Shown: piece after piece, positions 8,222 to 16,258 of the stretch | How the letters are laid out: every line of letters starts with the position of its first letter | Numbering within the stretch: the first letter of the stretch is position 1 | Assembly: GCA_039939375.1 (NCBI GenBank) | Contig: JBDVJO010000011.1 | Location: forward strand, 930,001-994,000 | From: Paracrocinitomix sp039939375 | GTDB taxonomy: Bacteria > Bacteroidota > Bacteroidia > Flavobacteriales_D > Crocinitomicaceae | Length of the DNA: 64,000 bases | Reading direction: 5' to 3' | Translations under genes and position numbers: made by a program | The notes under the pieces: model-generated | What the model was told of the DNA's origin: nothing | Database searches by the model: none | What the model saw: only the letters and a program-made list of their open reading frames with translations

Positions 8222-9160
8222 TTAGTTGTCTAATAATCCTTTAGATTTTGCATCTTCAAAGGCAAGTTTAATTCCTTCTTCAAGTTCGGTAGAATAGGAC
8301 CAGCCGGCGTTTTTAAGGTGAGAAACGTCCATTAATTTTCTAGGTGTACCATCTGGTTTAGAGGTATCAAAAGTTAGCTCTCCTTCAAATCCAACCACTT
8401 TTTTAACGGTTAAGGCCAAGTCTTTGATAGAGATTTCTTTTCCAGATCCTACATTGACGAATTGTTTCTCGTTGTAATGCATCATCAAATGAAAACATGC
8501 TTCAGCTAAATCGTCAACATAAAGGAATTCTCTGAGTGGCGAACCTGTTCCCCAAATTTCAACTGACGGCTGATTGTTTTTCTGAGCTAAGTAGAATTTC
8601 TTAATCATAGCTGGTAACACATGCGAAGTTTCTAAATTGTAGTTGTCATTTGGCCCGTACAAATTCGTAGGCATGGCTGAAATGAAATTACAACCGTATT
8701 GATCACGATAGCTTTCACATAGTTTGATTCCTGCAATTTTGGCTATCGCATAAGGTTCGTTAGTTGGTTCTAAAAAACCACCTAACAAAGCTTCTTCTTT
8801 TAAGGGTTGGTCTGCTAATTTGGGATAAATACAAGAAGATCCTAAAAACAAAAGTTTCTCAACCTTGTGTTCATATGCCGCATGGATAATGTTAGATGCG
8901 ATCATCAAATTGTCATATAAAAATTCAGCACGGTAGGTATTGTTAGCTAAAATTCCACCAACTTTTGCTGCAGCTAAGAAAACATGCGTTGGTTTGGCAT
9001 TTTCAAAATAGGCATTCACTTCAAACTGATTTCTTAAATCAAGTTCTTTTGAGCTTCTTGTTGAGATATTTTTATATCCTTCTTTTTGAAGTTTTCTTAC
9101 AATCGCAGATCCAACCATTCCGTTGTGTCCAGCAACATAAATCCTGGCGTCTTTATTCAT
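8222..9160 (-). CDS. fcl: GDP-L-fucose synthase
   Basis: NADPH-dependent epimerase/reductase that converts GDP-4-keto-6-deoxy-mannose to GDP-L-fucose in the cytoplasm. The extended-SDR features are clear: nucleotide-binding GHNGMVGSAIV at the N-terminus, a serine motif in LFLGSSCIYPK, and the catalytic pair in YAIAK. The ATG at 9160 is preferred over an in-frame TTG at 9169. The start lies within the last codons of gmd, so the two are coupled. Together they make GDP-fucose for the neighbouring polysaccharide genes. Confidence 0.95.
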   Translation of the reverse strand: MNKDARIYVAGHNGMVGSAIVRKLQKEGYKNISTRSSKELDLRNQFEVNAYFENAKPTHVFLAAAKVGGILANNTYRAEFLYDNLMIASNIIHAAYEHKVEKLLFLGSSCIYPKLADQPLKEEALLGGFLEPTNEPYAIAKIAGIKLCESYRDQYGCNFISAMPTNLYGPNDNYNLETSHVLPAMIKKFYLAQKNNQPSVEIWGTGSPLREFLYVDDLAEACFHLMMHYNEKQFVNVGSGKEISIKDLALTVKKVVGFEGELTFDTSKPDGTPRKLMDVSHLKNAGWSYSTELEEGIKLAFEDAKSKGLLDN

Positions 9161-10244
9161 TGTAGTCAAAAGTTTGGTGTCCGCCTTCTTGCAAGTATTT
9201 ATCTTTTTGGAAGAGTTTCATATCTGCCTCCATCATTTCTTTAACGAGTTGATCAAAATCTCTTTTAATCGTCCAACCCAGTTTTTCTTTAGCTTTGCTC
9301 GGGTCGCCTAATAACAGGTCAACTTCTGTTGGTCTGAAATATTTGGGGTCAACTTCAACTAAAATCTCATTGGTATCGGCATTGTATCCTTTTTCGTCTA
9401 CTCCAGTTCCTTCCCATCTAATTTTGATGTCTACATGAGCAAAAGATTTATCGACAAATTCTCTTACAGGGTGTGTTTCTCCGGATGCTAAAACAAAATC
9501 ATCTGCTTCGTCTTGTTGCAGCATTTGCCACATTCCGTAAACATAGTCTTGCGCGTGTCCCCAATCTCTTTTTGCATCCAAATTGCCTAAGTATAACTTC
9601 TTTTGCAGACCGAGTTTAATTTTTGACACTGCTCTTGTGATTTTTCTGGTCACAAAAGTTTCTCCTCTAAGCGGACTTTCATGGTTGAACAATATTCCGT
9701 TGCATGCAAACATTCCGTATGCTTCACGATAATTTTTTACAATCCAAAATCCGTATAATTTGGCTACAGCATAAGGACTTCTTGGGTAAAAAGGAGTAGT
9801 TTCTGATTGAGGAGTTTCTACCACTTTGCCGTACAATTCTGAAGTGGATGCCTGGTAAAACTTCACCTTTTTCTCCAAGTTTAGAATTCTAACCGCCTCT
9901 AATAATCTCAAGGTTCCAATTCCATCTGCATTCGCTGTATATTCAGGTAAATCAAATGATACTTGCACATGTGACATGGCAGCTAAATTGTAGATTTCGT
10001 CTGGTTGCGTTTCTTGAACAATTCTGATAAGGTTGGTTGAGTCTGTTAAGTCGCCATAATGTAAAAACAGGTTCACGTTTTCTTCGTGTTTGTCTTTGTA
10101 TAAATGATCGATTCTATCCGTATTGAAAAGTGATGATCTTCTTTTAATACCATGTACGATATATCCTTTTTCTAGCAAAAGTTCTGCTAAATAGGCTCCG
10201 TCTTGTCCTGTTATTCCAGTAATTAAGGCAACTTTTTTACTCAT
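9153..10244 (-). CDS. gmd: GDP-mannose 4,6-dehydratase
   Basis: First committed step to GDP-L-fucose: dehydrates GDP-D-mannose to GDP-4-keto-6-deoxy-D-mannose. It is 363 residues with the NADP-binding motif GITGQDGAYLAELL at the start, STSELYGKV, and the catalytic YAVAK. NHESPLRGETFVTRKI and DWGHAQDYVYGMW are hallmark gmd segments. It lies 9 bases downstream of the CysQ-like gene and overlaps fcl, forming a pathway pair. Confidence 0.97.
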   Translation of the reverse strand: MSKKVALITGITGQDGAYLAELLLEKGYIVHGIKRRSSLFNTDRIDHLYKDKHEENVNLFLHYGDLTDSTNLIRIVQETQPDEIYNLAAMSHVQVSFDLPEYTANADGIGTLRLLEAVRILNLEKKVKFYQASTSELYGKVVETPQSETTPFYPRSPYAVAKLYGFWIVKNYREAYGMFACNGILFNHESPLRGETFVTRKITRAVSKIKLGLQKKLYLGNLDAKRDWGHAQDYVYGMWQMLQQDEADDFVLASGETHPVREFVDKSFAHVDIKIRWEGTGVDEKGYNADTNEILVEVDPKYFRPTEVDLLLGDPSKAKEKLGWTIKRDFDQLVKEMMEADMKLFQKDKYLQEGGHQTFDYNE

Positions 10245-10253
10245 GAGGTTTTT

Positions 10254-11045
10254 TTACAATAATGTAAGTTGTTTTGGTTTTGCAATGAATTGCGGATTGT
10301 GTAAATCCGACTTATTGTATTCAAGCGGTTCAAAGGTAGCTAAATTTAAAACTTCTCCTCCCAGTGCTGTGTAAATTGCCTGACCAGCTGCAATGTCCCA
10401 CTCCATTGTAGGCCACATCCTAATATAAACTTGAGCACTGTTTCTGACTAAGTCAAAAAACTTGAGTGCACTTCCTTTTTTTATTCTTTCTATCTCTCCG
10501 TGTTTTTCAGATTGTTGCTCTATGAAGGCGTCAATTCTTGGAGTTATTTGTGTTCTTGAATAGATTACTGCATTGAGTTCTTCTTCATTAATTTTTGCTA
10601 AATGGTATGATTCTTCAAGAAAATTTTCAGTGTGATAGTTGATTTTCGCTGAAGGTATATCTCTTCCACCAAAAATTATTTCTTTTTGAACCGGAGCGGC
10701 TATGATTCCAAAAATTGGAATGCCATTTTCTACTAAGGCGATACAAATACAAAATTCATCATTCTTCCGAATAAAATCTTTCGTTCCGTCTAAAGGGTCT
10801 ACCAGCCAAATCGTTTTGCCTTTTCGATCTTCATAGCTGTGAGGGTTTTCTTCTTCTGAAACTATTAAAACACCAGTTTTTTTGAGCGCTTCCATTAAAA
10901 TCGCATTTGACTTTTTATCCGCGATAGTAACAGGTGAGTCGTCTGACTTTAATTCAACTCTAAAATCGGTATTATAGACCTCCATTATGGCGTCTGATGC
11001 CTTGTAAATGGCTTCAAGTATATTTGATAAATGCTCCTTAATCAT
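10254..11045 (-). CDS. cysQ: 3'(2'),5'-bisphosphate nucleotidase, CysQ-like
   Basis: Inositol-monophosphatase-superfamily enzyme, 263 residues, expected to dephosphorylate 3'-phosphoadenosine 5'-phosphate. Metal-site motifs are visible: SEEENP, WLVDPLDGTKDFIRKNDEF and MEWDIAAGQAIYTALGGEV. It overlaps deoC by 8 bases and precedes gmd by 9. PAP is the by-product of sulfotransferases, so a sulfated fucose polymer would explain its place here, but no sulfotransferase is visible in the window. A role in sulfate assimilation is equally possible. Confidence 0.88.
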   Translation of the reverse strand: MIKEHLSNILEAIYKASDAIMEVYNTDFRVELKSDDSPVTIADKKSNAILMEALKKTGVLIVSEEENPHSYEDRKGKTIWLVDPLDGTKDFIRKNDEFCICIALVENGIPIFGIIAAPVQKEIIFGGRDIPSAKINYHTENFLEESYHLAKINEEELNAVIYSRTQITPRIDAFIEQQSEKHGEIERIKKGSALKFFDLVRNSAQVYIRMWPTMEWDIAAGQAIYTALGGEVLNLATFEPLEYNKSDLHNPQFIAKPKQLTLL

Positions 11046-11769
11046 GCTTGATTAGTTCTTTCTTAATGTTGTCGAACAATGAGCTTGCGCCAAATCGTAA
11101 TCGTTCTGGATAAAGCCATTTTTCTCCTAAAATACGCAAAACTATGTTTTGATAAATTAAAGCGTCATCAATTGTTCTGATTCCACCTGAAACCTTTATG
11201 CCACAAGTTGAGTTACTTTCAGCTATTATCTGGCACATTGTTTCAACCGCTTCTTCCGTTGCTCCTGTTTTAGATTTGCCTGTGGATGTTTTTATAAAGT
11301 CAGCTGCTTCTTCAATGGCTATTCTTGATGCTGCCGCAATTTGGTCTGTACTTAATTCACCCGTTTCTAAAATAACTTTGAGCGTTTTGTTTGAAAGGAT
11401 TTTTCTTGCTTGACGGATTTCATTGCTCAAGAAATCATAATCCCCTTCTATGAGCTTGCCTCTATTGATGACAATATCAACTTCATCAATTGCAAATTCG
11501 CTAATTGCTATGAGTTCATTTTTTTTCTGCTCTAAACTTGCTTGGCTTTCTGGGAAAAATCCAGCAACTACCGCTTTTTTAATTGTAGGATTCAAGGCAG
11601 CAAGCTCTGATGCAAAATTGGAATACACACAGACCGCTGCGGGCTTTGTATTCAAAATGCCGTCATTTGCCTTGCCGAGTAAATCAAAAATCTGCTGGCT
11701 GGCATCAGTTGAATTCAAACTTGTTAAATCTGTCAACCGAACAATATTTAATATCTCTTCTTTTGTCAT
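11038..11769 (-). CDS. deoC: deoxyribose-phosphate aldolase
   Basis: Class I aldolase that splits 2-deoxyribose 5-phosphate into glyceraldehyde 3-phosphate and acetaldehyde, in nucleoside breakdown. It is 243 residues, with the Schiff-base lysine in FIKTSTGKSKTGAT (about K160) and the second catalytic lysine in GIKVSGG (about K192). The ATG lies only a few bases after the T-tract of the upstream terminator (11774-11810), so its transcription must begin within or just after that hairpin, or come from readthrough. It heads the run of polysaccharide genes by position but has no obvious role in that pathway. Confidence 0.94.
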   Translation of the reverse strand: MTKEEILNIVRLTDLTSLNSTDASQQIFDLLGKANDGILNTKPAAVCVYSNFASELAALNPTIKKAVVAGFFPESQASLEQKKNELIAISEFAIDEVDIVINRGKLIEGDYDFLSNEIRQARKILSNKTLKVILETGELSTDQIAAASRIAIEEAADFIKTSTGKSKTGATEEAVETMCQIIAESNSTCGIKVSGGIRTIDDALIYQNIVLRILGEKWLYPERLRFGASSLFDNIKKELIKHD

Positions 11770-11773
11770 AACA

Positions 11774-11810
11774 TAAAAAAACCCTGTCTCGGCTCGGCCA
11801 AGACAGGGTT
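11774..11810 (-). terminator. rho-independent terminator of the tonB-like gene
   Basis: On the minus strand the stem AACCCTGTCT pairs with AGACAGGGTT around a GGC/GCC inner stem and is followed by seven T residues (complement of 11774-11780). It ends 4 bases before the deoC start codon. Its 19-base core (11786-11804) is nearly the same as the core of the recA terminator. Confidence 0.88.
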
Positions 11811-11832
11811 AAGTTAAAATTTTTATTTGGTC

Positions 11833-12507
11833 TTATCCAAGTCTGAAGTGGATAGGTAAGGTATATCTTACCCTTACTTTTTTACCTGCTTGCTCACCTG
11901 GCGTCCATCTTGGCATTCTTCTAACAACTCTTTTAGCTTCGCTATCTAAGGCGTCAGAAACTCCACGCATAATTTTTACTTGCTCAATAGATCCATCTTT
12001 GTTTACAACGAACTGCACATAAACAATTCCTTGTTCTCCCATTTCAACAGCTAGTTGAGGGTATTCAATGTTTTCTTGAATCCAAGTCATCATTGCTCCT
12101 TCTCCCCCTGGGAACGTTGGTTCAACCTCTGCGAAATCCGCAATTGGCTCTTCTTCAATAACAACTGGTCCTGTATCAGGTGGTAATTCGTCAATAACAA
12201 CATCTAAACCTAGGTCTATGTCATCAATGATCTCATCATCCTCTTTCACTTCAATTTCATCAATTTCTGGTGGAGGCGGCGCTTGTTCTGGTTCAATTTC
12301 TGGTTCTTCTTCAGGTTGAATGAAGTCCTCAGGAATTTCAGCTCCTAGTAAGTCTGTGATGTTATTTTCTGCTACTCTATCATCAGCTGTACCTACTTCA
12401 TAGGTGAAAGCCATTAAAATCGTTGCAGAAACCATCAATAATCCGATAGAAAAGAATGTCAGTTTTGACGATTCTAAATTTGCTTCTTTGGATTTTTTCT
12501 CTTCCAT
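11833..12507 (-). CDS. TonB-family energy transducer
   Basis: Couples the proton-motive force of the inner membrane to outer-membrane TonB-dependent transporters. It is 224 residues: a short cytoplasmic N-terminus, one membrane helix (about 16-36), an acidic proline-rich periplasmic linker (EEEPEIEPEQAPPPPEIDE) and a C-terminal TonB domain (about 128-224) with YPQLAVEMGEQGIVYVQFVV and RMPRWTPGEQAGKKVRVRYTLPIHF. The linker is acidic and not the Pro-Lys type of enterobacteria, which is usual in Bacteroidota. No exbB/exbD gene lies next to it. It ends in a strong terminator. Confidence 0.92.
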   Translation of the reverse strand: MEEKKSKEANLESSKLTFFSIGLLMVSATILMAFTYEVGTADDRVAENNITDLLGAEIPEDFIQPEEEPEIEPEQAPPPPEIDEIEVKEDDEIIDDIDLGLDVVIDELPPDTGPVVIEEEPIADFAEVEPTFPGGEGAMMTWIQENIEYPQLAVEMGEQGIVYVQFVVNKDGSIEQVKIMRGVSDALDSEAKRVVRRMPRWTPGEQAGKKVRVRYTLPIHFRLG

Positions 12508-12563
12508 AATTAAAATGTTGTGAATGCTAAATTACAAAAAATTTGTTCAGTTTAGCCTTCGTT

Positions 12564-12965
12564 TTAAACTAATTTTCTACCTATCAAAGTATACGCAAAT
12601 GCTCCAAATATTGTACCAATTCCGTTTACCAAGATGTCTTCAGGGTCATAATACCTTCTGTAGATAAAATTTCCTTGAACCAATTCCACAAAAATTCCAA
12701 TTAAAATTCCTGCCAGAATTATATACAAGTACACCCTTAAATTAGAAAGGTTCATTTTTTTTTCAAGCTTTGTTTTTTTATGTTGTAAAAAACCGAGTAA
12801 CATCAAATTAGCCAAACCAAAATAAAGGCTGAAATGTGCTACCGTTCCTATTGAAATTAACTCCCATTCTATTGAAGGAAGTTGGTCTCCTGGAGTAAAA
12901 CAAAGTCCAAAAATCAGGATCAACCAAATGATCCATGGCAAATGAAATCGCTTAGATTTATCCAA
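12564..12965 (-). CDS. VanZ-like membrane protein
   Basis: Small membrane protein of 133 residues with four hydrophobic segments and the VanZ-like pattern: an acidic/aspartate residue after the first helix (FTPGDQLP), HFSLYFGLANLML, and FVELVQGNFIYRRYYDPEDILVNGIGTIFGAF. In gram-positive bacteria VanZ affects teicoplanin resistance; in Bacteroidota the role is unknown. The start is TTG at 12965, overlapping the gcvH stop by 8 bases, so translation is coupled to gcvH. This gcvH-vanZ pairing recurs in the phylum as far as I recall. Confidence 0.8.
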   Translation of the reverse strand: MDKSKRFHLPWIIWLILIFGLCFTPGDQLPSIEWELISIGTVAHFSLYFGLANLMLLGFLQHKKTKLEKKMNLSNLRVYLYIILAGILIGIFVELVQGNFIYRRYYDPEDILVNGIGTIFGAFAYTLIGRKLV

Positions 12966-13335
12966 CTAGTTCTTGATATGCTTCTGCTGACATTAATCCT
13001 TCTAATTCTGACGTGTCAGAAATCTTGATTTTGATTAACCAGCCATTACCATAAGCATCACTATTGATAACTTCTGGATTTGATTCAATCTCTTCATTAA
13101 TTTCAGTTACTTCACCACCAATTGGCATGAATAAATCTGAAACTGTTTTAACCGCTTCAATCGATCCAAACACTTCTTCAGCGTCTAAAGTTTCTCCCTC
13201 TGTTTCTATCTCTACATACACAATATCACCTAACTCGCTCTGTGCGAAGTCAGTAATTCCAATGGTTGCTATATCACCATCAACTTTGATCCATTCGTGA
13301 TCTTTAGTGTATTTCAAATCTGCTGGTACATTCAT
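12958..13335 (-). CDS. gcvH: glycine cleavage system H protein
   Basis: Lipoyl carrier protein of the glycine cleavage system, shuttling the aminomethyl group between the P and T proteins. It is 125 residues with the lipoylation site VFGSIEAVKTVSDL (K63), the N-terminal LKYTKDHEWIKVDG and the C-terminal GNGWLIKIKISD. The P, T and L genes are not in this window. It heads a two-gene unit with the VanZ-like gene, from a TAAATTTG promoter at 13360-13367. Confidence 0.96.
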   Translation of the reverse strand: MNVPADLKYTKDHEWIKVDGDIATIGITDFAQSELGDIVYVEIETEGETLDAEEVFGSIEAVKTVSDLFMPIGGEVTEINEEIESNPEVINSDAYGNGWLIKIKISDTSELEGLMSAEAYQELVG

Positions 13336-13359
13336 TTTTTAAGTGTTAAAGATTTGAGA

Positions 13360-13367
13360 CAAATTTA
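13360..13367 (-). promoter_or_regulatory. -7 element for gcvH-vanZ
   Basis: The minus strand reads TAAATTTG, an exact match to TAnnTTTG, 25 bases before the gcvH start codon. No clear TTG is present upstream at the proper distance. Confidence 0.5.
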
Positions 13368-13451
13368 TAATAATATTCCTTTAAAAAATCTTAGGACGAA
13401 AGATTACGGTCAAATATCCGCAGATTAGGAAAAAATTGTAATTTTTGCAAT

Positions 13452-14537
13452 ATGATTACGCAAGAGCAATTAAAGGATTTTGAGAAAAGAGTTGAAGATC
13501 TTTATGGTTATTTAAAGATTGAAGAGAAGCTGATTGAAATTCAAGAGGATGATTTAAGGTCGCAAGATCCAACTTTTTGGGATGATCCTAAAGCTGCTGA
13601 AGCAATCATGAAAAAATTGCGTGTTAAAAAGGGTTGGGTTGAGGAGTATGAGCAGTCAAAAACAAACCTAGAAGATTTAAAAGTTTTGCTAGAATTTCAC
13701 GAGATGGGTGAAACAACAGAAGATGAAATAGATCAACACGTTGAAAAATCGTTAGCGTTTCTTGAAGAATTAGAGTTTAAAAACATGTTGTCTTCAGAAG
13801 AGGATAATTTTAATGCGGTATTGCAAATAACAGCCGGTGCCGGTGGAACAGAAAGTTGTGATTGGGCATCTATGTTGATGCGCATGTACATCATGTGGGG
13901 AGAGAAAAATGGTCACAAGGTGAAAGAATTAAATTATAACCCTGGGGATGTAGCAGGCGTGAAACAAGTAACTTTGCAGTTTGACGGTGATTTCGCTTTT
14001 GGTTATTTAAAAGGTGAAAATGGTGTTCATAGGCTAGTTAGAATTTCTCCTTTTGATTCAAATGCCAAACGTCATACTTCTTTTGTTTCGGTTTATGTTT
14101 ATCCATTAGTGGATGATTCTATTGAAATTCATGTGAATCCTGCAGATATAACTTACGAAACATTCCGTTCAGGTGGAGCTGGTGGACAAAATGTAAATAA
14201 GGTTGAAACTGCTGTAAGGCTGCGACATGCTCCTTCTGGAATCATTATTGAGAATTCAGAATCACGTTCGCAGTTAACGAATAAAGAGAAAGCTATGCAG
14301 CTATTAAAATCTCAACTATACGAATTAGAAATGCGAGAAAGAATGGCAAAACAAAATGCTATTGAAGCAGGAAAAATGAAAATAGAATGGGGTTCTCAAA
14401 TCAGAAATTATGTAATGCAACCTTATAAATTAGTGAAAGATGTAAGAACTGGCCACGAAACTTCTAACGTTGATGCCGTACTAAATGGTGAGATTGATGA
14501 GTTCTTGAAATCTTATTTGATGGCTTTAAGCGAATAA
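13452..14537 (+). CDS. prfB: peptide chain release factor 2
   Basis: Releases nascent chains at UGA and UAA. The tripeptide anticodon SPF is at residues 199-201 and the catalytic GGQ at 244-246 (RSGGAGGQNVNKVETAV). The gene is one continuous frame of 361 residues. At the point where many bacteria have the programmed frameshift (tyrosine-leucine-UGA after about codon 20), this gene reads GGT TAT TTA AAG ATT, so there is no in-frame stop and no shift is needed. A weak terminator follows at 14541-14566. Confidence 0.97.
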   Translation: MITQEQLKDFEKRVEDLYGYLKIEEKLIEIQEDDLRSQDPTFWDDPKAAEAIMKKLRVKKGWVEEYEQSKTNLEDLKVLLEFHEMGETTEDEIDQHVEKSLAFLEELEFKNMLSSEEDNFNAVLQITAGAGGTESCDWASMLMRMYIMWGEKNGHKVKELNYNPGDVAGVKQVTLQFDGDFAFGYLKGENGVHRLVRISPFDSNAKRHTSFVSVYVYPLVDDSIEIHVNPADITYETFRSGGAGGQNVNKVETAVRLRHAPSGIIIENSESRSQLTNKEKAMQLLKSQLYELEMRERMAKQNAIEAGKMKIEWGSQIRNYVMQPYKLVKDVRTGHETSNVDAVLNGEIDEFLKSYLMALSE

Positions 14538-14540
14538 CCT

Positions 14541-14566
14541 CAATCCTTTTAAATAAAGATTGTTTT
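14541..14566 (+). terminator. probable terminator of prfB
   Basis: CAATC(C)TTT pairs with AAAGATTG around a short loop and is followed by four T residues. The stem is AT-rich with one bulge, so termination may be partial. Confidence 0.5.
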
Positions 14567-14569
14567 GAC

Positions 14570-14586
14570 TTGGCATATCCTTTGCA
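14570..14586 (+). promoter_or_regulatory. candidate sigma-54 (-24/-12) promoter
   Basis: TTGGCATATCCTTTGCA has the GG-N10-GC spacing of RpoN promoters and matches the TTGGCAc-N4-TTGCA consensus at nearly every conserved base. A transcript would start near 14597, about 15 bases before a small hydrophobic reading frame with a good ribosome-binding site. No activator-binding site was recognised. Confidence 0.6.
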
Positions 14587-14611
14587 ATTCCTTGTGTATA
14601 AAAGGATTGTG

Positions 14612-14674
14612 ATGAAAAATTATATTATCAATTTCTTGTTGTTTTTAGTTTTAATGTTAGCATTCATTATCTGA
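14612..14674 (+). CDS. candidate 20-residue hydrophobic peptide
   Basis: A short frame from ATG at 14612 to TGA at 14672-14674 encodes a peptide that begins MKNYIINFLLFLVL and is hydrophobic to its last residue, enough for one membrane helix. An AAAGGA ribosome-binding site lies 5 bases upstream of the ATG, which is notable in a phylum that rarely uses strong Shine-Dalgarno sites. A -24/-12-type promoter lies just upstream. I do not recognise the peptide; it could be a small membrane regulator or toxin-like peptide, or the transcript could act as an RNA. Calling it a gene is inference from the promoter, the ribosome-binding site and the frame together. Confidence 0.4.
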   Translation: MKNYIINFLLFLVLMLAFII

Positions 14675-14764
14675 TGAATTTATCTGAATATTAAAATTAC
14701 TTGGTTGAGCTTTAAAAAGTTTGGTCAAATTTTTCATGTCTTTCAATATTCGTTTTAAAAACTT

Positions 14765-14772
14765 TATCTTTG
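14765..14772 (+). promoter_or_regulatory. -7 element of the panD promoter
   Basis: TATCTTTG matches TAnnTTTG exactly and is followed by GCA, as in many flavobacterial promoters. It is 45 bases upstream of panD. The -33 region is AT-rich without a clear TTG. Confidence 0.6.
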
Positions 14773-14817
14773 CACCGCCTTTCAGTTTAGAATGATTTGG
14801 CGAAATAGAGAATAGCA

Positions 14818-15168
14818 ATGACAATAGAAGTAGTAAGTTCAAAAATTCACCGTGTAACGGTTACTCAAGCAGATCTAAATTATATTGGATCAATTACAAT
14901 TGATGAAGATTTAGTAGAGGCGTCTGGTTTAGTTGAAGGTCAAAAAGTTCAAATTGTCAACCTTAATAATGGTGAACGAATTGAGACTTATGTTATTGTT
15001 GGAGAAAGAGGGTCTGGAACAATTTGTCTAAACGGACCAGCTGCAAGAAGAACTGCTGTTGGTGATATTGTTATCATTATTGGATACGGTATGATGACGG
15101 TTGAAGAGGCAAAAAAATTCAAGCCAACACTAATTTTTCCTGATACAGAAACTAACAAGTTAGCCTGA
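14818..15168 (+). CDS. panD: aspartate 1-decarboxylase (pyruvoyl type)
   Basis: Makes beta-alanine from L-aspartate for pantothenate and coenzyme A. The proenzyme of 116 residues self-cleaves between G24 and S25 (NYIGSIT), leaving a pyruvoyl group. K9, Y22, R54, T57 and Y58 are all in the expected places, and the C-terminal GDIVIIIGYGMM fits the family. The length is slightly below the E. coli enzyme (126). It has its own promoter and is followed 49 bases later by an unrelated membrane-protein gene. Confidence 0.96.
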   Translation: MTIEVVSSKIHRVTVTQADLNYIGSITIDEDLVEASGLVEGQKVQIVNLNNGERIETYVIVGERGSGTICLNGPAARRTAVGDIVIIIGYGMMTVEEAKKFKPTLIFPDTETNKLA

Positions 15169-15217
15169 GGTCAATAATTTTGTTCCTACATTTACGTTCT
15201 AGGAATAAATTCTTTCA

Positions 15218-16258
15218 ATGAAATCAAAAATAATAGCAGCTCTTAAACTCATTTTGCCTTTGGCATTCGGGTTCTTTTTAATTTGGCTGTTCTATGATGC
15301 GCTTTGTGAAGAACAAAAAGCTGATTTGTTTTCAGCATTTGGAAGAGCGAATTATCTCTGGGTACTCATTGCTTTAATTTTTAGTTTCCTTTCACATGTG
15401 AGTAGGGCTGTGCGCTGGAAATACCTGCTTGAGCCAATGGGGTATAAAGTGAAATTCTGGAATTCTTATCACGCTTTAATGATTGGATATATCGTTAATC
15501 TGGCTTTTCCAAGGGCAGGTGAGGCTTCAAGAGCAGGGATATTAACAAAAACAGAAGGAGTTCCGTTTCAAAAAGGATTTGGAACCATCTTAGCTGAAAG
15601 AGCCGTAGATGTGGGTATGTTAGGAATAGTTAGTTTAATCGGACTGGGTATGCAGTTTGATAAATTTGATTCTTTCAAAGCGAAAATTGATGGCTTTCAG
15701 TCAGGAGCTGGAGGTTGCGGGAATTCAATGATTTTCACCATTTTAGGTAAGGTTGTTTTTTACGGAATTATTCTAGGAGCCGTTGCAGCAGTTGTTTTGG
15801 TAATTGCCAAAAAATCGTTTCGAACTAAAATTGTCAACTTCTTTAAAGGCTTGTTTGAAGGGGTGATATCTATCTTCAAAACCAAGAAAAAAATCCATTT
15901 TATTGGACATACATTCTTTATTTGGATCATGTATATTCTAATGTTTTCGGTTTGTTTTTATGCCTTGGAGACTACTGCGGTTCTCGGTATTGATGCAATG
16001 CTTGCCGGATTCATTGCCGGAACAATAGGTATTATATTGGTTCAAGGCGGAATAGGCGTTTACCCAGCCTTAGTTGGTTTAATTGTGACGACTTATTTAG
16101 CGCCGAATGAGCCAGGAATTCTTCCAGATGCGTTGGCTTTAGGATGGATCATTTGGACCTCTCAAACATTGTTAATGATTATCCTAGGATTAATTTCTTT
16201 GGCTATCAATAGCAGAAATGTTAAATTCATCAATAATGAGCTGGCTAAAGAAGATTGA
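15218..16258 (+). CDS. flippase-like membrane protein (UPF0104 / LPG-synthase TM-domain family)
   Basis: A 346-residue membrane protein with about eight helices. HVSRAVRWKYLLEPMGYKV, NLAFPRAGEASRAGIL and an FGTILAERAVDVGMLG segment are typical of the family annotated as flippase-like or lysylphosphatidylglycerol synthetase transmembrane region. The catalytic soluble domain of MprF is absent, so a transport or flipping role is more likely than lipid aminoacylation (inference). It overlaps the adenylyltransferase gene downstream by 23 bases, suggesting a shared link to envelope glycolipids. Confidence 0.8.
   Translation: MKSKIIAALKLILPLAFGFFLIWLFYDALCEEQKADLFSAFGRANYLWVLIALIFSFLSHVSRAVRWKYLLEPMGYKVKFWNSYHALMIGYIVNLAFPRAGEASRAGILTKTEGVPFQKGFGTILAERAVDVGMLGIVSLIGLGMQFDKFDSFKAKIDGFQSGAGGCGNSMIFTILGKVVFYGIILGAVAAVVLVIAKKSFRTKIVNFFKGLFEGVISIFKTKKKIHFIGHTFFIWIMYILMFSVCFYALETTAVLGIDAMLAGFIAGTIGIILVQGGIGVYPALVGLIVTTYLAPNEPGILPDALALGWIIWTSQTLLMIILGLISLAINSRNVKFINNELAKED

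Noticed and set aside
14657..14842. Minus-strand 61-residue reading frame over the panD promoter
   Set aside because: It overlaps the panD promoter and start in antisense and has no promoter or family resemblance.
15184..15206. TTCCTA/TAGGAA inverted repeat after panD as a terminator
   Set aside because: The stem is only six AT-rich pairs and is not followed by a T-tract.
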